From contig NZ_CP136995.1 in the NCBI RefSeq assembly GCF_033110285.1, positions 496,001 through 560,000 of the forward strand: a DNA stretch of 64,000 bases, written 5' to 3'. This document shows, in pieces, positions 59,666 through 64,000 of the stretch. A program made the translations under genes and the position numbers. The DNA comes from Ottowia sp. SB7-C50 (GTDB taxonomy: Bacteria > Pseudomonadota > Gammaproteobacteria > Burkholderiales > Burkholderiaceae_C). The notes below the pieces were generated by a model, which ran no database searches, was not told the origin of the DNA, and worked only from the letters and a program-made list of their open reading frames with translations. Numbering within the stretch: the first letter of the stretch is position 1; each line of letters begins with the position of its first letter.

Positions 59666-60520
59666 TTACTTGGCGTAGCTGTACACGCCCATGCCGGTCT
59701 TGCGGCCCAGGCGGCCGGCGGCCACGTATTCGCGCAGCAGCGGGCAGGGCCGGTACTTGCTGTCGTTGAATTGATCGACGTACACCTCCATCACCGCCAG
59801 GCACACGTCCAAACCGATCATGTCGGCCAGCGCCAGCGGGCCGATGGGGTGGTTGCAGCCGAGGCGCATGCCGGTGTCGATGTCTTCGGGCGTGGCCAGT
59901 CCTTCAGCCAGCACGAAGAAGGCCTCGTTGATCATCGGCACCAGGATGCGGTTGACGACAAAGCCGGGCGCGTTCTTGACGGTGATGGGCGACTTGCCCA
60001 GGCGCACCGCCAGGTCCTTCACGGCGTCGTGCGTGGCGTCCGACGTCTGCAGGCCGCGGATGATCTCCACCAGCGCCATCATCGGCACCGGGTTGAAGAA
60101 GTGCATGCCGACGAAGCGGTCGGGGCGGCTGGTGACGGCGGCCAGTTGCGTGATCGAGATCGACGAGGTGTTGGTGGCAATGATCACTTCGGGCGCCAGC
60201 AGGCCGTCCAGCTGCTTGAGGATCTTGTTCTTCAGCTCGTGGTTCTCGGTGGCGGCCTCGATGACCAGTTGCGCGCCCTTCAGGTCGTCGTAATTGGTGC
60301 TGCCCTTGATGCGGCCCAGCGCGGCGGCCTTGTCGGCTTCGGTGATCTTCTCTTTCTGCAGCAGGCGGTCCAGGCTCTTGCCGACGGTGGCGACGCCCTT
60401 GTCGACCGCCGCCTGGGCGATGTCGACCATGACGACGTTAATGCCCGACACGGCGCAAGCCTGTGCAATGCCATTGCCCATGGTGCCGGCGCCGACGATG
60501 CCGACGGTGCTGATGTTCAT
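59666..60520 (-). CDS. 3-Hydroxybutyryl-CoA dehydrogenase (3-hydroxyacyl-CoA dehydrogenase family)
   Basis: 284-residue NAD-dependent dehydrogenase. NAD loop VGIVGAGTMGNGIAQACA at residues 6-23, catalytic His in GMHFFNPVPMMALVEII near 138-154, and the C-terminal NRILVPMINEAF and DTGMRLGCNHPIGPLALADM. Length equals single-domain Hbd/PaaH. It could serve general beta-oxidation or the terminal steps of aromatic CoA pathways. The true ATG is 60520; the open frame upstream is a shadow of the divergent GMC gene. Confidence 0.95.
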   Translation of the reverse strand: MNISTVGIVGAGTMGNGIAQACAVSGINVVMVDIAQAAVDKGVATVGKSLDRLLQKEKITEADKAAALGRIKGSTNYDDLKGAQLVIEAATENHELKNKILKQLDGLLAPEVIIATNTSSISITQLAAVTSRPDRFVGMHFFNPVPMMALVEIIRGLQTSDATHDAVKDLAVRLGKSPITVKNAPGFVVNRILVPMINEAFFVLAEGLATPEDIDTGMRLGCNHPIGPLALADMIGLDVCLAVMEVYVDQFNDSKYRPCPLLREYVAAGRLGRKTGMGVYSYAK

Positions 60521-60682
60521 TTTCTGTGCTCCGAAGATGTGAGGATGAGGGGTGGCGAACCGCCGTGGGGCGTCGACCGGCCGATGGTAACGGGCGCCGC
60601 GCACCCACCCGCCATTTTGGAATGAATTGCCTAACTTGCTGGCCGGCGCGCGCCCACAATGGCGGTAAAGGAGACCCCGGAC

Positions 60683-62275
60683 ATGGACTATGTGATCGTG
60701 GGCGGCGGCTCGGCCGGCTGCGTGCTGGCCGCGCGGCTGAGCGAAGACCCCGCCGTGCAGGTGACGCTGCTCGAAGCCGGGCCGCCCGACCGCAGCGTGC
60801 TGATCCATTGCCCGGCCGGGCTGGGCGTGATGGCGAGTGCGCCCTCGTCGCGCCTGGCCCACAACTGGGCGCTGGCCACGGTGCCGCAGCCGGGGCTGAA
60901 CGGCCGCCGTGGCTACCAGCCGCGCGGCAAGGTGCTGGGCGGCTCCAGTTCGATCAACGCCATGATCTACACGCGCGGCGTGCCGCAGGACTACGACGCC
61001 TGGGCCGCCGAAGGCAACGCCGGCTGGGGCTGGCACGACGTGCTGCCGTTCTTCAAGCGCGCCGAGCACAACGAGCGCGGGGCCGACGCCTTCCACGGCG
61101 CCGACGGCCCGCTGAACGTGATGGACTTGTGCGACCCCAATCCGTTCTCGCGCGCCTTTGTCGAGGCCGGCATGCAGGCCGGCTACCGCCACAACACCGA
61201 CTTCAACGGCGCCAGCCAGGAAGGCGTGGGCCTGTACCAGGTCACGCACCGGCGTGGCGAGCGCTTTTCGGCCGCCAAGGCCTACCTGACGCCGAACCTG
61301 GGCCGGCCCAACCTGCGCGTGGTCACCGGCGCGCACGCCACGCGCGTGCTGCTGGAGCGCGGCCGCGCCGTGGGCGTGGCCTACGTGCAGCACGGCCGCG
61401 AACACACGGTGCGCGCCGGGCGCGAGGTGATCCTGAGCGCCGGCGCGCTGCTGTCGCCGCAGTTGCTGATGTTGTCGGGCATCGGCCCGGCCAGCCACCT
61501 GCGCCAGCACGGCATCGCCGTGGCGCACGACCTGCCCGGCGTGGGCGCGCACCTGCACGACCACCCGGACGTGGTGCAGGTCTGGGACGCCAACCACGCG
61601 TACGACCTGTTCGGCCTGTCGCTGCGCGGCGGCTGGCGCGTGGCCGGGGCGATCCGCCAGTGGCGGCGCGAGCGGCGCGGCCTGCTGACCACCAATTTCG
61701 CCGAAGCGGGCGGCTTCATCAAGAGCGACGCGGCCGAGCCGGTGCCCGACCTGCAGCTGCACTTCGTGGTCGGCAAGCTGGTCAACCATGGGCGCGACAC
61801 CGTGTTCGGCCACGGCTTTTCGTGCCACGTGTGCGTGCTGCGGCCACGCAGCCGCGGCAGCCTGCGCCTGGCGAGCAGCGATCCGCTGGCGCCGCCGCTG
61901 ATCGACCCGGCCTTTCTTCAGGACGACGACGACACGCGGCGCCTGGTGGCCGGCTTCAGGCTGATGCGCGAACTGCTCAACCGGCCTGCGCTGGCGCGGC
62001 GCGGGGGCGTCGAACGTTCGGCCGCGCTGCGCAGCGATACCGAGATTGAAGGCTTCGTGCGCCAGCATGCCGACACCATCTACCACCCGGTGGGCACCTG
62101 CCGCATGGGCCATGGCGTGCTGGACGTGGTGGACGACCACCTGCGCGTGCACGGCCTCGAAGGGCTGCGCGTGGTCGACGCGTCGGCCATGCCCGCCATC
62201 GTCGGCGGCAACACCAACGCGCCGGTCATCATGATGGCCGAGAAGGCGGCGGCGCTGATGCGCGCGGGCGGCTGA
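60683..62275 (+). CDS. GMC family FAD-dependent oxidoreductase (choline/alcohol dehydrogenase-like)
   Basis: 530-residue flavoprotein. ATG 60683 is preferred because AAAGGAGA lies about ten bases upstream; ATG 60659 is in frame. Dinucleotide loop YVIVGGGSAGCVLAARLSE at the N-terminus, GMC signature 1 GKVLGGSSSINAMIYTRG near residues 82-99, signature 2 SAGALLSPQLLMLSGIG near 252-268, catalytic His in YHPVGTCRMGH and Asn in GGNTNAPVIMMAEKAA. Oxidises a primary or secondary alcohol; substrate unknown. Confidence 0.93.
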   Translation: MDYVIVGGGSAGCVLAARLSEDPAVQVTLLEAGPPDRSVLIHCPAGLGVMASAPSSRLAHNWALATVPQPGLNGRRGYQPRGKVLGGSSSINAMIYTRGVPQDYDAWAAEGNAGWGWHDVLPFFKRAEHNERGADAFHGADGPLNVMDLCDPNPFSRAFVEAGMQAGYRHNTDFNGASQEGVGLYQVTHRRGERFSAAKAYLTPNLGRPNLRVVTGAHATRVLLERGRAVGVAYVQHGREHTVRAGREVILSAGALLSPQLLMLSGIGPASHLRQHGIAVAHDLPGVGAHLHDHPDVVQVWDANHAYDLFGLSLRGGWRVAGAIRQWRRERRGLLTTNFAEAGGFIKSDAAEPVPDLQLHFVVGKLVNHGRDTVFGHGFSCHVCVLRPRSRGSLRLASSDPLAPPLIDPAFLQDDDDTRRLVAGFRLMRELLNRPALARRGGVERSAALRSDTEIEGFVRQHADTIYHPVGTCRMGHGVLDVVDDHLRVHGLEGLRVVDASAMPAIVGGNTNAPVIMMAEKAAALMRAGG

Positions 62276-62314
62276 GGTGCAGTCTCCGCGCAGGCCGCCG
62301 TGCCTGCTGCGCCG

Positions 62315-62842
62315 TCAGCGCTTTGCCGGCCGCGCCTCGCGGTGGGCGCGGCGCTGCGCCATTTCGGCGCTGGCGCGGGCCAGCGTGGTCGGGTCGATGC
62401 GGGCGCGCGCCTCGGGGTAGGCCAGCGATTCTTCCAGCGTCAGGTGGTCGATGTACAGCTGCTCGAACACTTCCACGCCCTGCGCCAGCGTGTCGCGGTC
62501 GAACCACGAATAGCCGCCTGCGGCGGCTTCGAGCGAAGGCTCCAGCTCCAGCCAGTTTTCCTCGATCCAGCCGTGGTCCTGGCGCAGCCGCAGCGTGGTC
62601 TGCACCACGTTCGCGTCGGTGCTTTGCAGCAGCGGGGGAAAGACGTGGTGTTCCTCGTCCAGGTGGTGCTGGCGTGCCTCGCGGTTGAACCAGGCGATGG
62701 TGCGCTTCAATTCGTCGCGCCCCGCCGCGTCCAGCGAGTCGTCGGCCACCGCGCCGACCAGGCGGCGCAGCGCCACCAGCTGGCGCTGCAGCTCCTGGTG
62801 GCTGCGGTCCAGAAAGTCGAACAGGGCGGGGGTGGATGTCAT
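62315..62842 (-). CDS. Hemerythrin domain-containing protein
   Basis: 175-residue four-helix protein with a di-iron hemerythrin-like domain. Ligand patterns: His15 in DRSHQELQ, HHLDEEHHVFP near residues 59-69, RQDHGWIEE near 87-95 and YIDHLTLEES near 133-142. Likely senses or stores oxygen or nitric oxide, or protects iron centres. The start ATG is at 62842. It lies between a GMC gene (convergent) and the response regulator. Confidence 0.9.
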   Translation of the reverse strand: MTSTPALFDFLDRSHQELQRQLVALRRLVGAVADDSLDAAGRDELKRTIAWFNREARQHHLDEEHHVFPPLLQSTDANVVQTTLRLRQDHGWIEENWLELEPSLEAAAGGYSWFDRDTLAQGVEVFEQLYIDHLTLEESLAYPEARARIDPTTLARASAEMAQRRAHREARPAKR

Positions 62843-62860
62843 GGGGTTCTCCAGTCAGGG

Positions 62861-62920
62861 ATCAAATCGGGCTTGCGCGCTTGTTGATATTGCGCATGAA
62901 GCTATCAATAACGTAGCAAT
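62861..62920. repeat. Family A repeat downstream of the response regulator
   Basis: On the minus strand: ATTGCTACGTTATTGATAGC, TTCATGCGCAATATC, CAAGCGCGCAAGCCC and ATTTGAT. It begins 12 bases past the regulator's stop codon. Confidence 0.7.
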
Positions 62921-62931
62921 GGGGCCGGCGC

Positions 62932-64000
<1,069 letters not shown>

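Noticed and set aside
59666..62152. 828-codon minus frame appearing to fuse a large N-terminal part to the hydroxyacyl-CoA dehydrogenase
   Set aside because: Only residues from the ATG at 60520 match the dehydrogenase family; the N-terminal part is antisense to the GMC gene and low-complexity.

Overview
The window is high-GC DNA (roughly two thirds G+C by eye) from a betaproteobacterium, most likely a member of the Comamonadaceae (Burkholderiales). Pointers are five Bug/TctC-type solute-binding proteins without their own membrane components, a branched-chain-type (Liv) ABC transporter operon bracketed by acyl-CoA ligases, a fused FAD-monooxygenase/old-yellow-enzyme protein of the 2-aminobenzoyl-CoA pathway, dense genes with many ATGA stop/start overlaps, and three families of short dispersed repeats. 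I saw no rRNA, tRNA, CRISPR array, transposase or phage gene. No gene-free stretch exceeds about 250 bases.

Layout. 1-3.3 kb: partial htpG, an orphan ABC binding protein and an RluF-like pseudouridine synthase, all minus strand. 3.3-13.2 kb: a Crp/Fnr regulator divergent from an operon of acyl-CoA ligase, LivG, LivH, LivM, LivK-type binding protein, LivF and a PaaK-like ligase, with a perfect palindromic operator in the divergent gap. 13.3-15.8 kb: two Bug binding proteins flanking a small unknown protein. 15.9-31.2 kb: DUF1840, then a MarR regulator divergent from a tightly packed 12-gene aromatic catabolic operon: indolepyruvate-ferredoxin-oxidoreductase-like alpha and beta, ferredoxin reductase, Rieske oxygenase alpha and beta, CoA ligase, thiolase-like protein, DUF35-SDR fusion, isatin-hydrolase-type cyclase, Bug, SDR, Liv-type binding protein. 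31.3-38.9 kb: a 2-aminobenzoate (anthranilate) operon: aminobenzoyl-CoA monooxygenase/reductase, MarR, enoyl-CoA hydratase, acyl-CoA dehydrogenase, 2-aminobenzoate-CoA ligase running in frame into RidA. 39-40.7 kb: class II aldolase and Bug. 40.7-48.7 kb: MocR regulator divergent from LysE, EamA, cupin, aminotransferase, GST, PhzF, VOC and a threonine-dehydratase-like gene. 48.8-64 kb: miscellaneous genes, including a transglutaminase-like protein, AlaX, a truncated sensor-kinase remnant, DUF411, Cfa-type methyltransferase, DsbD/ScsB, a K+ channel, Ohr, 3-hydroxyacyl-CoA dehydrogenase, GMC oxidoreductase, hemerythrin and a sigma-54 response regulator that runs off the right edge.

How the genes fit together. 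The 16.3-38.9 kb block reads as one metabolic programme. The first operon has the enzyme classes expected for indole-3-acetate (auxin) or a related indolic acid: CoA activation, Rieske oxygenation, side-chain shortening, and ring opening by an isatin-hydrolase-type cyclase to give 2-aminobenzoate. The adjacent second operon activates 2-aminobenzoate to its CoA ester and carries it through the hybrid monooxygenase/reductase route toward beta-oxidation. This is inferred from gene content and order; no substrate is proven by sequence.

Repeats shape the region. A palindromic element of about 30-70 bp occurs at least 16 times. Many copies lie inside genes, where they encode signal peptides, a membrane segment, linkers or C-termini. 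Three genes have reading frames that depend on one base in a homopolymer (G8, C7, G6), which is either sequencing error or real frameshifting.
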